Numbered from the stretch's first letter, positions 1 through 5,545 are shown. The stretch is DNA of 7,544 nucleotides from Desulfobacterales bacterium (GCA_007135795.1 SLIE01000167.1:1-7544), one strand, 5' to 3'. The notes: generated by a model from the letters alone, not told the origin. Numbers and translations: made by a program.

Positions 1-3
1 ATC

Positions 4-30
4 GGGTATCAGACCGGCCGCTTGATACCC
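4..30. repeat. Short inverted repeat (8 bp arms)
   Basis: GGGTATCA (4-11) and TGATACCC (23-30) are perfect inverted arms around an 11-base GC-rich loop. A second small inverted repeat, CCCGAA/TTCGGG, follows at 35-47. They lie upstream of the DUF427 gene and could be the terminator of a gene left of the window or an operator. There is no T-run after either, so a rho-independent terminator is not supported in the plus direction. The role is unknown. Confidence 0.4.
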
Positions 31-191
31 ATGGCCCGAACTTCGGGATGAGGTCGAACGCGACAGAACAAGTTTGTTTGCCCCGGAGCCGTTTCGCAAT
101 TAACTTCCTTTTAATCATTTTCAGATCAGCCTTCCTTCCGGCTCCTCTTAAGAGTCCGGACAGTGCTGGTCGAGTTACGGGGGATACGCAT

Positions 192-707
192 ATGATGTGG
201 AAATACACAGGCCAAAAACGGCCGGAATTTGCGGAAGAACCCGGGCCGGGGGAGGAATCGGTCTGGGATTATCCGAGGCCGCCGAGGGTTGAGCCGGACA
301 GTCGCCGGATCGAGGTTTATGGCGAAAATGAGAAAATTGCCGATACCAGCCGGGCATACCGGGTTCTGGAAACAGCCAGTCCGCCGACATTTTACCTGCC
401 GCCGCAAGACGTGAGCCGCGATCTGCTGATCGTCCTGCCGAACCGCTCGTTTTGCGAGTGGAAAGGAGAAGCCAGGTACTGGGCGCTTGCCGCTGATCGT
501 GAAAAAAAGCCGATCGGGTGGGACTACCCAGCGCCGACCAAACCTTTTGAAGTCATTAAAGGGTTTTTTTCATTTTATCCGAGAAAACTTGAGTGTTTTG
601 TCGCCGGACAGAAAGTGCGCCCCCAACCCGGAAAATTCTATGGCGGATGGGTGACGGATGAAATAGTGGGGCCGTTTAAAGGGGAGCCCGGGGCCTCGAA
701 CTGGTAA
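192..707 (+). CDS. DUF427 domain protein
   Basis: The protein has 171 residues and belongs to the DUF427 family, small probably cytoplasmic beta-rich proteins of unknown biochemical role. The match runs over nearly the whole length. An N-terminal SVWDYPRPPRVEP stretch (23-35) is followed by RVLETASPPTFYLPPQDV (57-74), then CEWKGEARYW (88-97). The C-terminus, KVRPQPGKFYGGWVTDEIVG (141-160), ends in PFKGEPGASNW. It has the single-domain architecture with a WDYPRPP leader that I recall from cyanobacterial and other bacterial members. The frame is open back to 48, but the residues added there are not family-like. ATG 192 follows GGGGGA (179-184) with seven bases of spacing, so I chose it; ATG 195 is an equal alternative. 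The stop codon directly abuts repeat R1. Family assignment is firm, function is not known, and no partner gene is visible. Confidence 0.93.
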   Translation: MMWKYTGQKRPEFAEEPGPGEESVWDYPRPPRVEPDSRRIEVYGENEKIADTSRAYRVLETASPPTFYLPPQDVSRDLLIVLPNRSFCEWKGEARYWALAADREKKPIGWDYPAPTKPFEVIKGFFSFYPRKLECFVAGQKVRPQPGKFYGGWVTDEIVGPFKGEPGASNW

Positions 708-962
708 GCGTGTCGTCCCTTCAGGACTCAAATTTGGTTGTTTCCCGTTACCGGTGGTTGAAACCACCGGCTAGTTTACTATTCCCCTTCCGGGGAATTT
801 AGAAGACCTTTGCTTACAATCGAACAAAAGTTACCGGTGGTTGAAACCACGGATAGTTTGCCATTCCCCTTCCGGGGAATTTAGAAGGCCCTTGCTTACA
901 ATCGAAGCAAAAGAAACTCCCGAGGGATATGCTGTGTCGAGACAAGGCATGCCTTGTCTTTC
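708..962 (+). repeat. Stem-loop repeat R1 (with internal tandem duplication)
   Basis: This is the first of three same-orientation copies of a long repeat (see 2465-2661 and 4380-4496). In order it holds a small GTCC-CTTCA-GGAC hairpin (715-727), the palindrome CCGGTGGTTGAAACCACCGG (751-770), the hairpin ATTCCCC-TTCC-GGGGAAT (781-798), and near the right end the perfect 20 bp palindrome AGACAAGGCATGCCTTGTCT (940-959). The middle part is tandemly duplicated as 748-830 and 831-913, each 83 bases. In the second unit the CCGG palindrome is damaged (CCACGGA) but the ATTCCCC hairpin is intact (863-880). The left end touches the DUF427 stop codon and lacks the ATGATCCTTATAA leader seen in the other two copies. 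The right end cuts into a coding fragment on the minus strand. It encodes no protein and looks like a REP/BIME-type element. Confidence 0.85.
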
Positions 963-1132
963 ATTTCAAAGATGACCAGGCCGGGTTGGTTCGAGCAGAC
1001 GATAAAGTCGGATTCGTATTCCCGGAAGTCCGGAAGATACCATGCGATGTAATGCTGGTCCGGCTTGGCAACCGAGCCCTTAACGCAAGGGGAGTCAAAA
1101 TTTTCGGTTGTCTTTTCAAGAGGTGCAAGGTA
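963..1132 (-). pseudogene. Fragment of a probable PD-(D/E)XK / NERD-like nuclease
   Basis: On the minus strand an open frame runs from 1132, just after a TAA at 1133-1135, into repeat R1 and stops at 896-898. Its gene-like part contains HYIAWYLPDFREYESDFIVC followed by SNQPGLVIFEMK. The pattern D-F-I-V, then a glycine turn, then hydrophobics and E-x-K resembles the active-site core of NERD and related PD-(D/E)XK nuclease domains (D in DFIV, E and K in FEMK). Right after the ExK the frame becomes repeat R1, translated as DKACLVSTQHIP. No in-frame start codon precedes the fragment, so both ends are lost. I read it as the relic of a larger nuclease or nuclease-helicase gene truncated by arrival of, or recombination at, R1. 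The pattern is seen directly; the family name is an inference from motif shape, not from a database match. Confidence 0.5.
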
Positions 1133-1135
1133 TTA

Positions 1136-1436
1136 ATAAACGTTACAAAGCGGGATGTTGCAACAGTGACGCCAAGGACTGGTTGGAGTAGTTTACCCAC
1201 AGCAACTTCCTGAAATTAGCATTCCACGAAGGCTGCCACCGGGCCGGTCTGTTTGAGGCCATTGCAGAGGGAGTTGCCGCCCCATGACTTTCTCCCGCCA
1301 CCATCACCAGCCGAACAACCTTCACGATCAACCGCATTGATTCGACACTGTCTGCTTGGCATGACTCTGGACCCAGGCAAGTCTACGACAACTTCACGAC
1401 ACGGGTAACGTCATTTCAAACAGCCAGGGAGGGAGC
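1136..1436. other. Gap upstream of fic with no recognisable gene
   Basis: About 300 bases between the nuclease fragment and fic hold no gene I can support. A plus-strand frame from about 1129 to 1284 reads like decayed coding sequence (FLKLAFHEGCHRAGLFEAIA after an in-frame TAG at 1189-1191), but I do not recognise it. No convincing sigma-70 promoter hexamers were found ahead of fic. The one clear signal is the strong Shine-Dalgarno AGGGAGGGAG (1426-1435) just before the fic start. Confidence 0.5.
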
Positions 1437-2444
1437 ATGAAATACCAGCCGCCCTACACCATCACTCAGGAAATTCTGAACCGGGTTGCCGCGATCAGCG
1501 AGGCCGTCGGAAGGCTGAGCGTACTCACCGACCAAGCCAGAGCGCTTCGGCTGCGGCGCATCAACCGCATCCGCACCATTCACGGCTCCCTGGCCATTGA
1601 GGGCAACACCCTGAGCGAGGCTCAGATTACTGCGATTGTGGAGGACAAGCGGATCATCGCCCCGCCGCGCGAGGTGCAAGAGGTGAAAAACGCCCTGGCC
1701 GCCTACGACCGGTTCGATATCTGGCGGCCCGAGGAGGAAAAGGAATTGCTTGAGGCGCATCAGATTCTGATGTCGGGCCTGATCGACGAGGTGGGCATCT
1801 ATCGGCGCGGGGGAGTTGGGGTGATGGCAGGCCAAAAAGTGATTCACATGGGACCGCCTGCGGACCGGGTGCCGCAGCTAATGGCCGATTTGTTCGGTTG
1901 GCTGGCCGCCACCGAGGTGCACCCACTGGTCTCCAGCTCGATCTTTCACTACGAATTCGAATTCATCCACCCCTTTGCCGACGGCAACGGCCGCATGGGG
2001 CGGTTGTGGCAGAGCCTGATTCTGGCCCGCTGGAATCCCCTGTTCGCCGACGTCCCGGTGGAAAGTCTGATCTTCAAGCACCAGGCCGAGTATTATCAGG
2101 CCCTGCAAGAGAGCACTCTTCAAACCGACTCCGCGCCCTTTATCACTTTCGTTCTGCGGATGATCCTGGATGCCATGACATCCTCCGCCCCCCAAGTCAC
2201 CCCCCAAGTCACCCCCCAAGTCGGCGACCTACTGGCGGCAATCCAGGGCGAGATGAACCGCGAGGCGCTGCAATCTGCCATGGGCCTTTCGGACCGCAAA
2301 TCGTTCCACGAGCGCTACCTCAAACCAGCCCTGTCCGATGGACTGATTGAAATGACTATTCCCACCAAACCCAACAGCCGTCTGCAGAAATACCGCCTGA
2401 CCGACAAGGGCCGCCAGTGGTTGGCCCAGCATGGCAATGGATGA
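1437..2444 (+). CDS. fic: Fic family protein adenylyltransferase (class II) with C-terminal winged helix
   Basis: The protein has 335 residues. Fic enzymes transfer AMP from ATP to hydroxyl groups of target proteins; the target here is unknown. The N-terminal helical region carries the inhibitory motif (S/T)xxxE(G/N) as SLAIEGN (51-57). In class II Fic proteins its glutamate (E55) blocks productive ATP binding, so antitoxin and enzyme are in one chain. The flap is around KVIHMGPP (134-141). The catalytic motif HPFADGNGRMGR (178-189) has every key residue: H178, F180, D182, N184, R186 and R189. A VTPQVTPQV linker (254-262) leads to a probable winged-helix domain (263-335) that may bind DNA for autoregulation. 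ATG 1437 follows AGGGAGGG closely. The gene stands alone between R1 and R2, and nothing separate resembles an antitoxin. By eye it is more GC-rich than its neighbours, consistent with transfer. It appears complete and active. Confidence 0.95.
   Translation: MKYQPPYTITQEILNRVAAISEAVGRLSVLTDQARALRLRRINRIRTIHGSLAIEGNTLSEAQITAIVEDKRIIAPPREVQEVKNALAAYDRFDIWRPEEEKELLEAHQILMSGLIDEVGIYRRGGVGVMAGQKVIHMGPPADRVPQLMADLFGWLAATEVHPLVSSSIFHYEFEFIHPFADGNGRMGRLWQSLILARWNPLFADVPVESLIFKHQAEYYQALQESTLQTDSAPFITFVLRMILDAMTSSAPQVTPQVTPQVGDLLAAIQGEMNREALQSAMGLSDRKSFHERYLKPALSDGLIEMTIPTKPNSRLQKYRLTDKGRQWLAQHGNG
2188..2222 (+). repeat. 12 bp tandem repeat inside fic (PQVT linker)
   Basis: The unit CCCCCCAAGTCA occurs twice in full and once in part (2188-2199, 2200-2211, 2212-2222). 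It encodes the PQVTPQVTPQV linker between the Fic fold and the winged-helix domain. Because the unit is 12 bases long, gain or loss by slippage keeps the frame and only changes linker length by four residues. The C6 runs are also potential slippage points for frameshifts. Confidence 0.85.
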
Positions 2445-2464
2445 CTCGCGGCACGTGAAAATAA

Positions 2465-2661
2465 ATGATCCTTATAAACCGTATCCCTGCGTGTCGTCCC
2501 TTCAGGACTCAAATCTGGTTGTTTCCCGTTACCGGTGGTTGAAACCACCGGCTAGTTTACCTTTCCCCTTCCGGGGAATTTAGAAGGCCTTTGCTTACAA
2601 TCGAAGCAAAAGAAAACCCCGAGGGATATGCTGTGTCGAGACAAGGCATGCCTTGTCTTTC
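2465..2661 (+). repeat. Stem-loop repeat R2
   Basis: This is the longest undamaged copy of the repeat. It starts with the leader ATGATCCTTATAA (2465-2477), shared with R3. Next come GCGTGTCGTCCCTTCAGGAC (from 2489), the palindrome CCGGTGGTTGAAACCACCGG (2532-2551), the hairpin TTCCCC-TTCC-GGGGAA (2563-2578), and the perfect palindrome AGACAAGGCATGCCTTGTCT (2639-2658). Its second half is nearly identical to 831-962 of R1. It lies between the ends of two convergent units, 20 bases after the fic stop and 23 bases before the hipA stop, so its hairpins could act as a bidirectional 3' end or terminator as well as a mobile or recombining repeat. CTAC at 2661-2664 gives GTAG on the minus strand next to the last palindrome, a mark of REP elements processed by Y1 transposases. 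Confidence 0.85.
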
Positions 2662-2684
2662 TACCCACAAGCCCAAGGGATATA

Positions 2685-3959
2685 TCAAAGGCGAGCGCCG
2701 CATTGCTCAACAGAATAAGGGTTTAGAAACTGCCGTCTCCAAAGAAGTTGCTTATCAACCTCATTTAATTCAGCTTCTTCACAGACAGGTTCCCAATGAT
2801 GGGTGATCGCAGCAATCAGGCTATCAAATGTTTTACGGGCTTCTTCCTCGGAAAGAAGAAAATTGTGTGCAGTCTCAAGGCATGTTTTAAGACTGCTCAG
2901 ATTGTTGGAACCATAGATGCGCATGGCCTGTGAAGCCTCATTGCCAGTGCGGCCTTGAGGACAAATGTCATAAGCAGGTGTCAGCGTAAGCGCTTTGCCA
3001 TCCCAAAAAGCCGCATGATTCCGCGCATGATCGTCGGTGTTACCGCACAGAATATTGAAAACAAGCCGGGAGAACATCTCTTTGAGTGTAGGCCTTGGAT
3101 CGGTAAAACGGTGGCGGATAATCTCGGATAACGTTTCATAGCTAGCGTACCGCGCCATCATGTCATCCAGACCAAACAAGGTTAAAGCTGATACCATAGC
3201 CTTTCGCGCCCACTTGTCGCCTTTTGCAACGCGATCAAAGCGCTTGATCAAAAGGACGTCTCTATTTGCAGCCTTTGCCAGTTTCACCGGTGCAACATTC
3301 AATCCTGCCAATTCGGCCAGGCGCATAGCGATATACTCCGCTTTAACAACACTGTACAGATCGGTGCTCGATGAAAACTTGGCTATATATTTTTTCCCGT
3401 GGTCCTGAATTAAGGCTTTAGGCCGGGCGCCGCCAATAGAGGTCCCATGGAACAATGCCTGATCGAGCGCTGGTGTAAGGGGCATACCTTTTTCTACCCG
3501 TTCAGCAGATGCGATCAACTCTTCCAGGCTGACATTGCTTGCGACACGCGGTACGTATTCTTTAGAGGATTGCTGAAAATCAAGCGCGCCAATCCTGTCC
3601 GAGCCAGACTCCAGCAAGTAGGTCAGTTCATCTATCTCAGCAGTATCTGTGCCGGCGCCTTTTGGCCCCAGCTTTTTATTGATAATCACACGTCTGCCCC
3701 ACGCGTCGGGAGCTGCATCCCTGATGCAACCGGGCATGATTAATCCATTGGGCAGGGGAAGGACGCCCGCCTTTAGTGGCAATTCAGGCTCGTAAATCGG
3801 AATCGCAGGTTTGTTGCCACCGATACGATCCAGATAGCTCTTACCATAATTGAACTGGATAACACCGTTATACGCTTCAAGCCTTCCAGCCACGACAGGC
3901 TCGGTTTCCCCTGGCAGCCATATCCAGACAAAGGCTTCTTTACGAGTTTCAGAAATCAT
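2685..3959 (-). CDS. hipA: HipA serine/threonine kinase toxin
   Basis: The protein has 424 residues, close to E. coli HipA (440). HipA kinases are type II toxins that phosphorylate targets such as glutamyl-tRNA synthetase and trigger growth arrest; the target here is not known. The N-terminal subdomain ends in the typical DAAPDAWGRRVI (81-92). The Gly-rich loop GTSIGGARPKA (172-182) contains a serine (S174) about where E. coli HipA autophosphorylates (Ser150). YIAKF (191-195) carries the probable ATP-binding lysine K194. The catalytic loop is NTDDHARN (307-314), with D309 and N314, and the metal-binding aspartate is D331 in AYDIC. The frame is open to 4061, but those extra residues are hipB read in another frame. 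ATG 3957-3959 overlaps the end of hipB by 11 bases and suits translational coupling. All active-site residues are present, so the kinase looks intact. Confidence 0.95.
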   Translation of the reverse strand: MISETRKEAFVWIWLPGETEPVVAGRLEAYNGVIQFNYGKSYLDRIGGNKPAIPIYEPELPLKAGVLPLPNGLIMPGCIRDAAPDAWGRRVIINKKLGPKGAGTDTAEIDELTYLLESGSDRIGALDFQQSSKEYVPRVASNVSLEELIASAERVEKGMPLTPALDQALFHGTSIGGARPKALIQDHGKKYIAKFSSSTDLYSVVKAEYIAMRLAELAGLNVAPVKLAKAANRDVLLIKRFDRVAKGDKWARKAMVSALTLFGLDDMMARYASYETLSEIIRHRFTDPRPTLKEMFSRLVFNILCGNTDDHARNHAAFWDGKALTLTPAYDICPQGRTGNEASQAMRIYGSNNLSSLKTCLETAHNFLLSEEEARKTFDSLIAAITHHWEPVCEEAELNEVDKQLLWRRQFLNPYSVEQCGARL

Positions 3960-4287
3960 CGCGCACCATTTTGGTTTCTTTGCGAACAGATTTTGGCAGG
4001 AGCACCAGCTTTTCCCTGGTTTGTCGCAGATGTTTCGGCAAAGCACTTTCATCGGCATCAAAGAGCTTTACTCCGACAATGGCTGCTGCTTCGAATACGG
4101 CTCCTATTTCACATTTGGGATTGCCTTTTTCAATACGTTGCAGCATCCCCCTGGAAATACCGGCACGGTCGGCCAGTTCTTGCGCGGTGAGCTTACGCTC
4201 AATGCGGGCTTCACGGATCGATGCACCGAGCAAAGCTACCGCATCGCGGCAATAGCTTGAGTAGGCACGTATTATGGATTTTGGCAT
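3949..4287 (-). CDS. hipB: HipB antitoxin, XRE/Cro-type DNA-binding protein
   Basis: The protein has 112 residues from the chosen start. HipB-type antitoxins bind the kinase HipA and repress the operon. An XRE helix-turn-helix lies at about 34-57 (TAQELADRAGISRGMLQRIE, then KGNP), with a hydrophobic helix behind it (IGAVFEAAAIVGVKLFDADE). The tail (88-112) is basic and probably flexible. ATG 4287 follows AAGGA (minus strand, 4294-4298) with six bases of spacing; ATG 4290 is a near alternative. The frame is open to 4374, but that would read through the promoter and operators, so the longer start is rejected. It overlaps hipA by 11 bases in the usual hipB-hipA order. Two palindromes and a strong promoter lie directly upstream, fitting autoregulation. 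Confidence 0.93.
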   Translation of the reverse strand: MPKSIIRAYSSYCRDAVALLGASIREARIERKLTAQELADRAGISRGMLQRIEKGNPKCEIGAVFEAAAIVGVKLFDADESALPKHLRQTREKLVLLPKSVRKETKMVRDDF

Positions 4288-4306
4288 CATTCTTCCTTGA
4301 TTCATA

Positions 4307-4374
4307 TATGGACCATAAAAAAGGTTTATGATCTTTATATGGATCATAATAATAAAATCGAATGGGTTTGTCAA
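4307..4374 (-). promoter_or_regulatory. hipBA promoter with overlapping HipB operators
   Basis: Read on the minus strand, a perfect -35 TTGACA (4369-4374) is followed by 17 bases and a -10 TATTAT (4346-4351). The inverted repeat TTATGATC-N8-GATCATAA (4326-4349) overlaps the -10 and the expected start site. Its 8-base spacing matches the E. coli HipB operator form (TATCC-N8-GGATA), although the arms differ. A second palindrome, TATGG-A-CCATA (4307-4317), lies between this and the hipB ribosome binding site. Binding of HipB at either would block transcription. The promoter is seen directly; operator function is inferred. Confidence 0.75.
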
Positions 4375-4379
4375 GACAG

Positions 4380-4496
4380 ATGATCCTTATAAGCCGGAAA
4401 CGGTGCGTGTCGTCCCTTCAGGACTCAAATTTGATTGTTTCCCTTTACCGGTGGTTGAAACCACCGGCTAGTTTACCATTCCCTTTCAGGGAATTT
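4380..4496 (+). repeat. Stem-loop repeat R3 (partial)
   Basis: The third copy starts with the leader ATGATCCTTATAA (4380-4392), five bases beyond the -35 hexamer of hipBA. It continues with GCGTGTCGTCCCTTCAGGAC (from 4405) and the palindrome CCGGTGGTTGAAACCACCGG (4448-4467). The second hairpin here is a variant, ATTCCCT-TTC-AGGGAAT (4478-4494), and the copy then departs from R1 and R2. In place of the GACAAGG palindrome it runs into a tandem array built on that variant hairpin. Confidence 0.85.
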
Positions 4497-4644
4497 TGAT
4501 TTAACGGCTCTATGTAGTTAACCATTCCCTTCAGGGAATTTTGATTTAACGGCTCTATGTAGTTAACCATTCTTTCCCTTCAGGGAATTTTAATTTAACG
4601 GCTCTATGTAGTTTACCATTCTACTTCAGGGAATTTTAATTTAA
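4469..4644 (+). repeat. Tandem array of four hairpin units (45-49 bp)
   Basis: Four direct units start at TAG 4469, 4515, 4560 and 4609. Each reads TAGTTWACCATTCCCTTCAG, then GGAATTTTRATTTAACGGCTCTATG, with small changes: an extra TTTC-like insertion in unit 3 and a mutated left arm in unit 4. The core TTCCCT-TC-AGGGAA folds into a short hairpin followed by TTTT, so on the plus strand each unit resembles a weak rho-independent terminator. The first unit is part of R3, so the array probably grew by duplication from the repeat. There are no spacers between units, so it is not a CRISPR array. Unit 4 is interrupted by the element at 4641-4788. Confidence 0.85.
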
Positions 4645-4788
4645 CAGGTTGTTGAAAAACGTCGCGAGCGTAGCTGAGGCAAGGCAAAATGAGGCGAAAA
4701 AGCGGAGTTTACACGATGTAAATGAGCATTTTGAGCCGAATTTTAACGCAGCATCAGCAAGCGCAGTAGTTTTTCAACAACCTGTTAA
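4641..4788. mobile_element. MITE-like palindromic element flanked by TTAA
   Basis: The 20-base ends TTAACAGGTTGTTGAAAAAC (4641-4660) and its exact reverse complement (4769-4788) bound a 148 bp element with no coding capacity. The exact middle is the small palindrome TTTACA-CGA-TGTAAA (4708-4722), and imperfect pairing continues outward (GCAAAATGAGGC on the left against GAGCATTTTGAGCC on the right), so the whole element can fold into one long hairpin. TTAA at both edges may be a 4 bp target duplication, leaving 16-base inverted ends that start CAGGTTGTTG. It sits inside the last tandem unit. It is probably a non-autonomous derivative of an insertion sequence whose transposase is not in the window. 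TTAA fits the YTAR target known for the IS701 group, but I cannot prove the parent family. Confidence 0.8.
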
Positions 4789-4850
4789 GGCTATATATGG
4801 ATTTTGGCACATGTAAGACCGGAAGGCTTGTGCGGCCGGAAGTTGACGAT

Positions 4851-5441
4851 TTATGATGATTGTTTAAGCGCGTCATTAATATCGGAGACCAATTGACGGG
4901 CTTCAGAGGCCGCAAGGGAGATGGACGATTTGCCGCCGCCGGGGTGCGAAAAGGTGACGGTACAGCCGTCGTTGTTTGCGGAAACGGAAAAGCGTTTGCC
5001 GGGTGGCATCTTTTCGGATTCGGCGAGCCAGTCGTCCGGGTTGAACTCAGCAACTTGTATGAGCACACCAAAAGCGTGCTTGGGGTGAATGAAAAGCTCC
5101 TTCCAGACCTCGCCCATGGAACCGAAACCAAAGTAGGGGATACCCTGTTCCTCCAAGTGCTGGCGGAACTTTTCGATGTCAGGCGTTTCAAGGGTGATGT
5201 GATGAACGCCTCCTTTTTTGTCTTTCAGGAATCCGTCCAGGAAACTTCCCGTCCCGGTGGGGTGCATCAGCTCCAGCCGGGAAAGGTCCCCCAGGGAGAA
5301 GAGCTGCCAGACATATTTCATGTTGGGGTCTTCCATTCCGGCCCCCGGGACGCTTCCCAATAATTTACTGAAAAAATTGAAGGCCTCTTCGTAATCCTTC
5401 ACGGCTATCGATACGTGGTCAATTCTGGAAATCAGTGTCAT
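4851..5441 (-). CDS. VOC-fold (glyoxalase / methylmalonyl-CoA epimerase-like) protein
   Basis: The protein has 196 residues. Residues 5-131 form a vicinal-oxygen-chelate domain with two beta-alpha-beta-beta-beta halves: IDHVSIAVKDYEEAFNFFSK (7-26), LSRLELMHP (53-61), GGVHHITLETPDIEKF (77-92) and LFIHPKHAFGVLIQV (116-130). Likely metal ligands are H9, E57 and H81 (or H80). The last ligand, usually Glu in GVLIEL of epimerases, appears as Q129, so the metal site is atypical. The spacing and the LFIHPK...GVLI pattern resemble methylmalonyl-CoA epimerases, but the substrate cannot be fixed. About 65 extra residues (132-196), ending SLAASEARQLVSDINDALKQ, follow the VOC domain. ATG 5439-5441 follows GGGAGG (5450-5455) with eight bases of spacing, better than the start 30 bases further upstream. 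The gene is monocistronic and divergent from mntA-hepT. Confidence 0.85.
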   Translation of the reverse strand: MTLISRIDHVSIAVKDYEEAFNFFSKLLGSVPGAGMEDPNMKYVWQLFSLGDLSRLELMHPTGTGSFLDGFLKDKKGGVHHITLETPDIEKFRQHLEEQGIPYFGFGSMGEVWKELFIHPKHAFGVLIQVAEFNPDDWLAESEKMPPGKRFSVSANNDGCTVTFSHPGGGKSSISLAASEARQLVSDINDALKQSS

Positions 5442-5503
5442 TTTCTTATCCTCCCTTTCGGTTTTCCTCAAATATTTTTATCGGCATCGCTTGTACGCTA
5501 TCG
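5433..5503. repeat. Direct repeat D1 (5' region of the VOC gene)
   Basis: This segment covers the VOC start codon, its ribosome binding site and upstream sequence. An imperfect copy lies at 6301-6366. The best-matched block is CTTTCGGTTTTCCTCAAATA (5455-5474) continuing to CGGCATCG; 30 of 35 bases agree over 5455-5489 against 6319-6353. The two copies bracket the mntA-hepT pair. Confidence 0.65.
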
Positions 5504-5545
5504 GGCCCATGTTTGATGGTTTTTCTGCACGTGGTTATTTTAGTC

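Noticed and set aside
929..1213. Plus-strand 94-codon frame across the end of R1
   Set aside because: It is antisense to the nuclease-like fragment, starts inside the repeat, has no ribosome binding site and no family-like pattern.
1129..1284. Plus-strand reading with FLKLAFHEGCHRAGLFEAIA after an in-frame TAG
   Set aside because: It may be decayed coding sequence, but it has a stop inside, no start and no family I recognise, so it is mentioned only in the gap entry.
3949..4374. Long hipB start at 4374 (141 residues)
   Set aside because: It would place the -35/-10 promoter and both operators inside the coding region; the start at 4287 has a proper ribosome binding site.
4469..4644. Possible CRISPR array
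   Set aside because: The units are directly adjacent with no unique spacers, and no cas genes are present. It is a tandem repeat.
4796..4809. 14-base match TATGGATTTTGGCA to 4273-4286 at the hipB start
   Set aside because: The match does not extend on either side, and one such match in a window this size can occur by chance.
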